A stretch of 24,189 bases of DNA from Haplomitrium mnioides (Eukaryota; Marchantiophyta; Haplomitriopsida; Calobryales): NCBI GenBank assembly GCA_049999725.1, contig JBNGIS010004565.1, positions 1 to 24,189 of the forward strand, read 5' to 3'. Numbering within the stretch: position 1 is the first letter of the stretch; each line of letters opens with the position of its first letter. Both the position numbers and the translations under genes were made by a program. Shown here one piece after another: positions 1 to 7,770 of this stretch. The notes under the pieces are model-generated. The model worked only from the letters and a program-made list of their open reading frames with translations. It made no database searches and was not told the origin of the DNA.

Positions 1-1095
1 GTAAATTGTGCTTCGAGTCATCGTCTTTTTTTTTTCAAGGATATAAGCCACAATCTCTTGTTGGGCAAGAAATAAGTCATTCCACCATTAAACATCAGAA
101 TCTGTAAAGAACTTGTAGGAGTTCTCACTTCTATTGTCATTTATTGAAATTACTACTTTCTCGGCATCCACTTCTCTTTCTTCCTTTTGAGATCGTTTGA
201 TTTCAGAATATGCCTTGAGAGGAATCAACATTTAACTCAAAATTTCTCTATCCACTTCAGGTAAGCACTTGAGTTGACAAATACTATCTGTAAGTAGCAA
301 AAATTCATCTGTTGAGAGCTATTTGCTCCAAATCTTTGCATTGGAATCATTTAATTGGAACTTGAATTGTTGATTAAAAGTAATATCATATATCCTTTGA
401 ACCAGAGAAGGACTTTGTTGTAGAAAATTTTTGAAATCCCAACTTTCCAACAAAAGAGTCACGTGAGGTTTAGGATTATAGGATAATTGAAGCACCTCCT
501 TTAGACTGGTGATCGTGAAAGCTTTGATAGGTTTTAAACGTTTTGAAAATCGGTTAAACATTTGATCAATTTGATCATGAGTATGGCCAACCATGAGAAA
601 TCCCACCTTGATTTTTCAAAAAGCATTCTTGGCAATAAGGAGACTAAGATATCCAAATATGATAGAATTCTTATTCTCTCGTGTCATATTGTCTAGTTGA
701 AGATACACAGTTGGAGGTAGCAGGCCTTCAAAGTCACATAATATTTTGTTGAGCACAGTAACTGCCAAATTGAAATCGCGTCTCAAGTTTTCGTACGTTA
801 AAAATACCCTCGAAGAGAGAGCATGATTGAATATTAAGGCACCAACAACATGCACACCTACCAAACAATCCTTATCAATATTTTTTCGTGGGGATGGCCA
901 GTGTGGAATAATAGTTTTCTTCTGATCCATTCTATTAATGACAATTCTCAAGTACTTTTGACCATTGACATAACATTTTCTTCGATGGTTTGCAAGTTTT
1001 TATCTTTCTTTCATTTGTTGGTCACAATGAAGAAACAATTGGCGATTATATTTGACTGCATCAATCCAAAACAAGAAGGACATAAAACTAGTTCA
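1..1095 (-). pseudogene. DUF7869-type protein relic, truncated by window edge
   Basis: One minus-strand frame can be followed from about 1095 to base 1, interrupted only by stop codons (1093-1095, 1000-1002, 616-618, 319-321, 232-234, 88-90) and no frameshift. The protein contains, in order, a MDQKKTIIPHW block, a YLQLDNMTRENKN block and a VGHTHDQIDQMFNRFS block. From family knowledge this order matches the DUF7869 type of plant and animal proteins, which carry an RNase H-like, transposase-like core and are usually seen in repeats; the exact biochemical role is not established. The stop at 616 replaces what is probably a Trp (TGG to TGA), and the first acidic position before MDQ appears changed (INRMDQ). 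It faces away from the methyltransferase gene on the right. Product identity is fairly sure, function is not. Confidence 0.7.
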
Positions 1096-1323
1096 GTAAA
1101 ACATTGGTTGATACTTGTAACTTCAAAACACAATCTAAGGTGCAAATAATATTCAAGGCATCTTAAACAAATGTTTGAATTTATTGAAGCGAAACACTTT
1201 CAAAGTTCATGCGCGCATGAACTTCTTTGTTCACTACACGCTTTTTTTTTTCTTAAGTTCTTGCTTTTCTACATGTCAAGTCAACATTTTCACTAATGCC
1301 AAATTCTTTTCTTTCTTTATTTT
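1096..1323. other. intergenic or intronic spacer with one palindromic repeat unit
   Basis: No coding signal was found here. It holds a perfect 22-bp palindrome at 1203-1224 with core CATGCGCGCATG, a lone copy of the unit that forms the array at 9077-9652. After it comes a long pyrimidine-rich stretch ending in TTATTTTCAG (to 1326), which looks like a 3' splice site for the plus-strand coding segment that follows. Confidence 0.4.
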
Positions 1324-1430
1324 CAGTTCACTCAGTATTTGGCGGATTTTGTTGATTCATACAATGACGCGAAGCGGATCGAGCGGGACTTCATCAAGTT
1401 CACCATATAAATTAAAATTCTAAAGCCCAA

Positions 1431-1608
1431 GTAGGGTATCAATAATCAATAGCTCGTGCCGCATCCGAGNNNNNNNNNNNNNNNNNNNNNNNNNNNNNNN
1501 NNNNNNNNNNNNNNNNNNNNNNNNNNNNNNNNNNNNNNNNNNNNNNNNNNNNNNNNNNNNNNNNNNNNNGTAGGGTATCAATAATCAATAGCTCGTGCCG
1601 CATCTGAG
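1431..1608. repeat. 39-bp direct repeat on both sides of a 100-N assembly gap
   Basis: Bases 1431-1469 and 1570-1608 are identical except for one C/T difference at the 36th base. The N block between them is exactly 100 long (1470-1569), a standard placeholder for unknown gap size. The most economical reading is that two contigs overlap here and were not merged, so there may be no missing sequence. Confidence 0.85.
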
Positions 1609-1723
1609 TGCGGCAACATTCTTGACTCACACCACAGAGACTTCTTCCCAGAAGAAGAGAAAGGAGCCAGAGTCAAGTGAAGCTCAGAAAAAAAAAAAAA
1701 AAACCGACACCAGAAAAGAAGAA

Positions 1724-1727
1724 ACCT
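1724..1727 (+). repeat. target site duplication ACCT, left copy
   Basis: ACCT immediately precedes the TGTCA end of the inserted element and recurs right after its TGACA end (7771-7774). A 5-bp duplication AACCT, usual for Ty3/gypsy, is possible if one A was lost at the right junction. Confidence 0.65.
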
Positions 1728-2106
1728 TGTCATGTGCATACACATCGCTTACACAACTACATCGTCCACACACGTTCCATGACATCTACCGACATACAAT
1801 AGAGAATGACACACAATTGAGTCTCGTGCGCATATAATGCATGAGACTCTACAATGCTTTTCTTGGAGCAATACCTTCTTGAAGAAATTCCCAATTTGTG
1901 TTGATCTTCCGATATCCGAACCAGCGCACCTTTGCTCACAAGGAATCCACGCTTCTCCAAGAGTTGCAATACCACAGCTCTCCTTTTGGTTCATACAATT
2001 AGTAAAATGACATCGAAAGATAACCTTTCGATGAGAGTACACGGCCTTATATACTAAGGCACAAAAAGACGAAAAACTTAAAATGTCTAAAAATAGAAAA
2101 CTACAT
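1728..2106 (-). repeat. 3' LTR of the methyltransferase retroelement
   Basis: Shares 1855-2106 with the right LTR. It also carries a further module at 1728-1854, which the right LTR does not show at the matching place. The plus-oriented fragment at 12476-12603 has that module on the other side of the shared core. A TATATAA box lies at 2047-2053 on the minus strand. The outer end is TGTCA on the plus strand. The start of the LTR (expected near 2120) seems to have lost about 14 bp together with adjacent internal sequence. Confidence 0.7.
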
Positions 2107-2222
2107 TAGAAAAATGATATACATCTACTGATGCAAAGACTATGGGGTCGGATGCAATAGAGCCCCATCATTCACCTCCTCTAATCTATACCAACCCTAG
2201 AACTCAATGGAAACTAGTTGTT
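2107..2222 (-). other. 3' untranslated internal end of the retroelement
   Basis: Non-coding stretch between the stop of the PHD-like finger and the LTR. On the minus strand it contains a purine-rich tract AGAGGAGGTGAATGATGGGG (about 2166-2185). This could be a polypurine tract, but it is not directly next to the LTR. The related copy at 12420-12475 has extra sequence here ending in AGGGGGGCAAT, so a deletion in this copy is likely. Confidence 0.4.
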
Positions 2223-2480
2223 CTATGAATAGTGAGGGCAGAACCATGATCCACCATGAATAGTAACTAATGGAGGCGTCAAACATAACATATACCATCT
2301 TCTAGAACATCTGTTACAAATCAACATAGTGGCGGCTCCCTTAGAAGAACCACACAACATACACTTCAAACCTGTAGAAACTTGTGCCACGCTAGGATCC
2401 ATGGTGCCATTAATGTTTGGGAGGTGACAAGGTGCATAATTGTGCACATGATCCCATGCCATCACATCCCTCCAGCTACA
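2223..2480 (-). pseudogene. PHD-finger-like C-terminal domain of the retroelement polyprotein
   Basis: The last part of the minus-strand frame (2223-2747 frame) reads CMLCG, then MLICNRCSRRWYMLCLTPPL, then GGSWFCPHYS and a stop. Spacing and flanking residues match the Cys4-His-Cys3 PHD finger: CxxC, CxxC, an aromatic W before the His position, CLxPPL, and WxCPxC. In this copy the His is Tyr and the last Cys is Tyr, so zinc binding would fail. PHD fingers read histone H3 tails; by inference it may steer integration, in the place where chromoviruses carry a chromodomain. A homologous, more damaged copy lies at 12060-12226. A frameshift near 2455 separates it from the integrase C-terminus. Confidence 0.75.
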
Positions 2481-2508
2481 AAACTCCCGAAGGCAGTACC
2501 TCACGTAC

Positions 2509-3495
2509 TCACAGAATCCGTCGTCCAACAGTGACATCAAGTGTCGTGGGTGCTGTCTGCTGTAAGTAAACATAATCACCAAGATGAAACCTCCAAATCC
2601 TAGTGCGATATCCACCTCCACGTATGGTAGCATGTCGTAAAGTATCATGATGTTGAGCAATGGCAAGGTTGTCGAATGCCATGGGCATGACTTTCTCGAA
2701 CACCCGGGCTCTATCTGAACACACCTGCACCCAAACATCTGGATCATCCAGATCTACAACCATGGTAGCATCACGTCGAATCGAGGAAGGTAGATCAAGT
2801 TCCCTCCCATATAACAAGAAATAGGGTGAAAAAGATGCCAAGGATGTCTACTTATTGAATCTGTAACCCATTACAAGCCACTATAACTAGAGATCCCAAT
2901 CCCCATGGTGACCAACTTGCAAGCCATACTTGCACAATGCTCTTTTCACCGTCTGAACCACTCGCTTAGCCAACCCATCTGCCTCAGGATGATCCCTAGA
3001 CGTAGTACGGTGATCAATGAGAGCTTGCTCACACAAAACTTCAAACTCACCTCAAAATTCTGTACCCTGATCTGTCAACACTTTGGCAAGTGCCCCAAAA
3101 TGACTGAGAACTCGGTCCAAGAATGTGACAGCCACTCCTCCACTGGTCTTTTCTGGCAAGGCTACCAACTCAATCCACTTGGAGAAATGCTCCACCATTA
3201 CCAACACATATCGATTGTGTCGCTGGGTCAAAGGCAAGGGACCTACAAAATCCAAACTCCAACGATATCCCATACCCATGATCGGTAGTGGTTGCAATTG
3301 AGGAGTGGGAGCATTAAATGATGTTCGAATTCGATCACACACCACATACTTGGCTACCCACTGCTGCACATTAGTGTTCATGCACCTCCACCAATACTGT
3401 GTCTGCAATAAACTATAGGTGTGCTTCGCTCCAAAATGTCCCAACTCCTCGTGGGCATGACACACCAGTGCAAAACGCTGCACTAGCTTAGGCAC
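2509..3495 (-). pseudogene. Retroelement integrase (HHCC zinc finger, DDE core, C-terminal part)
   Basis: The frame from 3495 shows the HHCC region (HEELGHFGAKHT, QTQYWW, then VAKYVVCDR where the first Cys of the pair is Tyr), the first catalytic Asp in WSLDFVGPLP (about 3252), the second in VLTDQGTEF (about 3072), and DHPEADGLAKRVVQ, where the catalytic Glu expected in the GLxER motif is Lys (codon 2965-2967). Stops at 3049-3051 and near 2890-2850 break the frame, which resumes as ASFSPYFLLYGRELDLPSS, a typical integrase C-terminal segment. The enzyme would join LTR cDNA to the chromosome; here both the zinc finger and the active site are damaged. Confidence 0.88.
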
Positions 3496-4173
3496 AACAC
3501 GTACCTTTCCATCCGTTCAGACGCGCAAAATCTAAGCCCCTTCCCATTGGAACCTCTTGACTCGCTGCTGGACTCTATCTCTCTCCTTTGCATCAAGCTA
3601 TCCACTCAGAAAACCTGTGCGTAGATACTCTAGCACATGCCCATCATTGTGAATATCCTGATCCAAGTTAGAATCCTCAACTCTATCACATGTTGGGGTC
3701 TCAACAACCACTTTATCAGCAAAGTTAGCCACCAATCCACTCCAAGCTGGCATCCAAGAAAGAAAGGCAGATGCATGCCAATCTGGCACCATCTCCTTAT
3801 CAAACTCCTCGTCCCAACGCGCAAGAGTCTCATCATGCTGGCTTGTGGATGGATTGCGGCTCAATCCATCTGCATCCAAGTTGGTCGTACCAGGCCTATG
3901 AACCACCTCGAAGTCGTACTCCTTCAACAACAATGCCCACCTGGCAAGCTTACTTGCGAGTTTATCAGATTCCATCAACCATTAGAGGGGTTGATGATCT
4001 GTAACCAAAGTGAAGAGAGTACCAAACAAGTAACAACGAAAGTGTGCAACATCCCACACTGCTGCCAAACACTCTCCCTCATAGGAACTATACTTAGCCT
4101 CGGCCGAATTATTCGATCTGCTCACAAAGACTACCACGAACTCTTCTCCCTTCTCATCCTTCTGGGTCAGCAC
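3496..4173 (-). pseudogene. Retroelement RNase H and tether to integrase
   Basis: The segment begins just after the RT frame with a small frameshift near 4170. It shows the Ty3 RNase H signatures VVFVSRSNNSAEAKYSSYEG (with the catalytic Glu in YEGE), LVTDHQPL and HRPGTTNLDADGLSRNP. A stop at 3979-3981 follows DHQPL. The stretch after LSRNP (3880 down to 3598) is an acidic spacer, and 3595-3500 has several stops before integrase. RNase H degrades the RNA strand of the RNA/DNA hybrid during reverse transcription. Confidence 0.88.
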
Positions 4174-5147
4174 CGATCCCAGCCCACGCTACTCCAATCT
4201 GTATGAAGTTGAAACAGTCTCTCTGCAAGAGGTCGCCTCAAAATAGGTGCAGAAGTCAATCTACCTTTCAACTCCTGAAAGGCTCTCTCCTGATCTTCAC
4301 CCCAAATCCATTCTTGATCCAGCTTGGTGAGCATGGTCAAGGGCTTGGAGATTTGGCTGAAACCTTTCACATATCTTATGTAGTAACCAGCCAATCCCAA
4401 AAATACACGGACTTTACTCACATCAGTGAGTTGTGGAATCTCAGCAATGGTACTCACCTTAGTTTGCTGCACACCCAATCCTCCTGGATATATAGTGTGT
4501 CCCAAATACTCAGTCTGGTCCTGGAAAAATTTGCACTTGCCTGGATGCAGCTTCAACCCATGGTACTTGAGCATGTCGAACACCACCTGTAGATGCTTCC
4601 GATGCTTGTCCATATGTGCTGAATAAACCAAAATATCATCAATATAACACTTGACAAAGTCCAAACCTGCAAGAACTCTGTCCATCACCCTCTGAAATTT
4701 GGCTAGTGCATTCTTCAACCCAAATGGTAAGAACAACCACTGATATAGATGATCCTTGTTGTGTGCATCAATACCCCAAAACGATGTTTTGGTCATGTCC
4801 TCTTGCCTCAATGGCAGCTGCTGGTACCATGCCCTCAAATCCAACGAGCTAAAGATCTTAGCATGCTCAACTGCATCAAAGATCTCCTCAGGTGTAGGCA
4901 TAGCATACCTGTTAGACTTGGTCTGCCAATTGATAGGACGATAATCACCACACATCCTCCTGTCGGTGTAGTTCCCATGCACATCCTTCTTGACCGACAT
5001 CACTGTGGCAGATGCATATTCTCCAAATGACATCTCCACCAAGCCAACCTCCAACAAATCTTGTGTCCTGGTCTGAATCAACCTTCTCTCCACCACACTA
5101 TAACGGTATGGACGTCGAAAAAATAGACGCATCACTAGCCAACTCAA
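4167..5147 (-). pseudogene. Retroelement reverse transcriptase
   Basis: An open stretch of about 320 codons contains the Ty3/gypsy RT blocks in order: CGDYRPIN, FSSLDLRAWYQQLPL, FLPFGLKNALAKFQR, the catalytic CYIDDILVYS (4646-4635 on the minus strand), GKCKFFQDQTEYLGH, and FLGLAGYYIRYVKGFSQI. The catalytic Asp pair is intact. An extra T (A6 run at 5118-5123 on the plus strand) separates this frame from the upstream one, and a second shift near 4170 separates it from RNase H. The only internal damage seen is substitutions, so RT is the best preserved domain of the element. Confidence 0.93.
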
Positions 5148-5412
5148 TATGGATGTCTGGTCCTCTCAAGGTCCCTAGATCCTTCATGCTAAAAGCAAAA
5201 CAATGTGAATAACCACGCAAGAATTGATGTACCTCTGCACTCTGACCTCTTGTCAACTGCGGTCCAACTAGTGGCACCCATTTTTCCACAAGAGTCAAGT
5301 GATTGTCTTGCTTCACATTTGGCTTTGCTGAAACCTGACTAGCTTAAATGTCATGTAGTGGAGTCAGACCTGAATCGTGAGTCATTGAACTATCACTCCC
5401 TTGGGCTGAAAT
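5098..5412 (-). pseudogene. Linker and RT N-terminal lead-in of the retroelement
   Basis: In the same frame as the methyltransferase, after stops at 5413-5415 and 5344-5346, the frame encodes a segment with EKWVPLVGPQLTRGQSAEV, YSHCFAF and DLGTLRGPDIHIELA. This is the usual region just before the RT palm in Ty3/gypsy polyproteins (a conserved D-L-G/xH.I.L lead-in). It is where an aspartic protease (D-S/T-G) would be expected upstream, and none is seen. The frame is lost at the A6 run 5118-5123. Confidence 0.7.
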
Positions 5413-6990
5413 CTAATCATCAGAAAAATGACTTGCTACAACTTCAGATGTGTGGATCAACCCTAACATGGCCCATATAGTGCCTGATGCTACGCCCCCA
5501 ACAATAGCCTTCACTGTCATAGAAGGCTGCATGCTGACTACTGGCGAGTTGGTCATCCAAGAAGATCGCATCTGGCGCTGCTCAGCTACCCCCAAACTCA
5601 CAATCCATGTAAGACAATTCAAATCCATGGCTTGCCCTAGCACATGGCGTCGCTCAATCTCGGCAACAGATGCAACAACAGTGGTACCCGTGGAAAACCC
5701 CATTGCCCTCTCTCTCTCATTGGCATTGGGTTCCACTAGCTTCTGCAAGGTTGCATCCCAAAAAAGACCAAGGCCTTCTGCCCGAAATGCATAAGACGCA
5801 AGATGACTCACCAGTGTGGGCAATGCTCCACGAGGTTGACCTACTACATTGACTAACGCCAATGGTGGGCGGTTAGCATAAAGTACCCTCTGAGCGTGAC
5901 GTCCCACATCCAAAATACCATCCACAATGGCGCTTGGTGATCTTGTAATCTTGTTACAAACTCTCTTCAGCACCTCAGTAGGCAACAAGTTAGTCCACCA
6001 CACTCGTGGCTGGTGTGCTCGTGACCCTGCTTGTGCGGCATCCAACAATACGATAGGTCCAATCCAAGAACGCACTTGATAAACACTCTCCACAAGGCAC
6101 TGGCGACTATCGCCCAATATCGGCACATTCTCCAAGATATATGCAGGAAGTGGTACATGATGGAGCTGGAGATGGCGTAGAATCCTCAACATCTCCCAAA
6201 ATAATTTTGAGTGAGGGTCTTGCAACCCTTAGCCCAAACCAACCCTCGATTGGGCCTGACATGGTCATCCTGCAATCAATAAATCAACAGACTCCGCTCT
6301 AGCAAAGTGGTCCACCTCCAACAATAAAATATCGGTCGGCAATGCATGCAGATAACCTCGCACTGCACTAATTGAAAGCAATTTTGGAAATTGCTCAACC
6401 ATTAGCGCCATATGCCTCAAGGAGATTTTGTGGGCGATCTCACCCTTCTCCACATACAAATACCGTCGAATTGGAATCCTTGCTTGGAGTACAACAGCTA
6501 ACCCTGTACTAATGCCTCCAAACAACTCCAACAAACAAATACCATCAGCAAGATATTGCCATGAAATCGGCATAGTATCTAATGGTGAAATATTTACAGG
6601 TCCAGGTGTGACAGAGCCATCTAGTGCAAGACCTAGCGCAAATGCATCTTGCCAAGCATCCTCAACCAACCTAGACGTCTGTACCGACCATAACCTCTTC
6701 TTACTTTCAATCACAGGACTCACCTCACTTGACGACGATGATATTGGCCTCGCAACCTCTGAATACGCCTCTTCAACAGAAGAAATGTCGGCTACATGTG
6801 CATTCCCCTCCAACAAGTCAGAATAGTTGGTGATAACCCCAGAAAATGCTGATAATGCCATAGGCTGTGAAATTAGACCCCCAACTGGTCCACTGAATCT
6901 AACAGGCAACTTGCTCAATCGTGCCTCTCCAGATTGCCATCCAAGCTAATAGGACACTGACTCGTCCCAAAAATCAATAGTGAATCTCAT
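5413..6990 (-). pseudogene. C5-cytosine DNA methyltransferase domain at the N-terminus of the retroelement polyprotein
   Basis: A start ATG at 6988-6990 opens one frame to 5413 with stops at 6946-6948, 6265-6267 and 6232-6234. The first 120 residues are unrecognised. Then come the C5 methyltransferase motifs in canonical order: I (LLELFGGISTGL, about 6531-6496), IV (PCQ with the catalytic Cys, 6264-6256), VI (ILENVP, about 6135-6118), VIII (SRAHQPRVWWTNL, about 6024-5986), and IX/X-like ERERAMGF and LGQAMDLN (about 5718-5617). Motif I resembles DNMT3, whereas PCQ resembles DNMT1/CMT and bacterial enzymes. The enzyme would methylate cytosine C5 using SAM. The stop before PCQ replaces the usual Trp or similar residue. 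It is in frame with the RT lead-in, so it is part of the element, not a neighbouring gene. Confidence 0.88.
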
Positions 6991-7472
6991 GGGATACAAC
7001 ACCGTACACCTCCCAAAAAAAATATAAAAATAAATAAAAATAAAAAATTAGATGTTCGATGATATGCTCCTTTCGACAAACAAATCTGATGCTCGACACT
7101 GGATGAACCTGCTACTCAAAGAACTCTTGATTGTTGCAATCTCTAACTCTTCAGTGTTGCAGTTGTTAGTTTGCGTTGCTCCAAATCTCTTCCATGAATC
7201 TCAAAAACAAATTTGAGCTTTCTCTAAAACAAATTTCAGCTTTCTCCACTTCAAAGTCAGCAACCAAACATCAAACACAAATTTTTCCTCTAGGTCTATT
7301 GCAGCAAGCTCACACACTAGAAATTCTGCAATTTCTTCACGAATCTTCAACAACAACAATCTTCAACAGATTCCTTGCACAATTCTTTAAAACAAATAAT
7401 TCAGCACTCCGAGATACCACAGATGCTATCAAACTTCTTGATCAGATTTCTCACATGCAATCCAAGATACCA
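6991..7472 (-). other. 5' leader of the retroelement, no gag found
   Basis: Between the methyltransferase ATG and the right LTR lie about 480 bp, too short for a normal gag, and I see no gag signature or CCHC knuckle on the minus strand. Two TGGTATC boxes on the minus strand (7472-7466 and 7419-7413) match the first seven bases of the initiator tRNA-Met primer site; the first directly follows a CA that could end the 5' LTR. An AT-rich patch is at 7018-7050. Confidence 0.45.
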
Positions 7473-7770
7473 TGGATGATAGAACTCTCACAAATCTTTC
7501 GATGTGCTTTTCTTGGAGTGATGCCTTCTCGAAAAAACTCCCAATTTGTGTTGATCTTTTGATATCAGAACTAGCGCACCTTTGCTCACAAGGAATCCAC
7601 GCTTCTCCAAGAGCTGCAATACCACAACTCTCCTCTTGGTTCATACAATCAGTAAAATGACATCGAAAGATAACCTTTCGATGAGAGTGCATGGCCTTAT
7701 ATATGAAGGCACAAAAAGACAAAAAACTTAAAATGTCTAAAAATAGAAAACTACATGGAATGTTGTGACA
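7473..7770 (-). repeat. 5' LTR of the methyltransferase retroelement
   Basis: Starts TGTCACAACATTCC at 7770 on the minus strand and shares 252 bp with the left LTR (7505-7756). A TATATAA box lies at 7697-7703. Its inner end does not contain the extra module seen at 1728-1854; either the LTR ends at 7473 next to a TGGTATC box, or the inner part was deleted. Confidence 0.75.

Larger units (their letters stand above)
1327..1727 (+). pseudogene. N-terminal exon piece of the ParB/methyltransferase-like gene, crossing an assembly gap
   Basis: A splice-acceptor-like CAG at 1324-1326 opens a frame beginning FTQYLADFVDSYNDAKRIER, with stops at 1408 (TAA), 1432 and 1447 (TAG), all explainable as Gln codons hit by C-to-T. 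The 100-N gap lies inside. The 39 bases before the gap (1431-1469) recur after it (1570-1608); if they are the same sequence, the frame continues unbroken into a Lys/Glu/Ser-rich tract (SSQKKRKEPESSEAQ) and a run of 16 A at 1688-1703, which puts the frame off by one. After it the frame reads PTPEKKKP and stops dead at the retroelement border at 1728. Charged low-complexity linkers are common between domains. No domain is recognised in this piece; linkage to 7771-8990 rests on the flanking ACCT repeat and frame continuity. Confidence 0.5.
1728..7770 (-). mobile_element. Ty3/gypsy LTR retrotransposon with an embedded C5 DNA methyltransferase and a PHD finger
   Basis: The element runs from 7770 (5' end) to 1728 (3' end) on the minus strand. 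Its ends are TGTCA...TGACA and it is flanked by ACCT on both sides. A 252-bp stretch of the LTRs is shared (1855-2106 and 7505-7756) at about 90 percent identity by eye. The gene order is methyltransferase, reverse transcriptase, RNase H, integrase, PHD-like finger; RT before integrase places it in Ty3/gypsy. No gag, CCHC knuckle or aspartic protease motif is visible between the LTR and RT, so it may depend on other elements for packaging, or gag may be unrecognisable. The reading frame is broken by many stops and by frameshifts near 5118, 4170 and 2455, so the copy is dead. It interrupts an exon of an older host gene. Confidence 0.9.

Noticed and set aside
1439-1630. Minus-strand frame spanning the N block
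   Set aside because: More than half consists of unknown residues and both ends lie in the duplicated 39 bases.
1749-2042. Minus-strand frames in the left LTR, similar to 7429-7866
   Set aside because: The similarity between the two places is LTR identity, not protein conservation.
3637-4206. 189-codon plus-strand frame
   Set aside because: Lies opposite the RNase H and RT of the minus-strand element and has no motif of its own.
7176-7562. 128-codon plus-strand frame in the element leader
   Set aside because: Low-complexity Gln/Phe/Ser composition, runs into the LTR, no similarity seen; antisense to the element.
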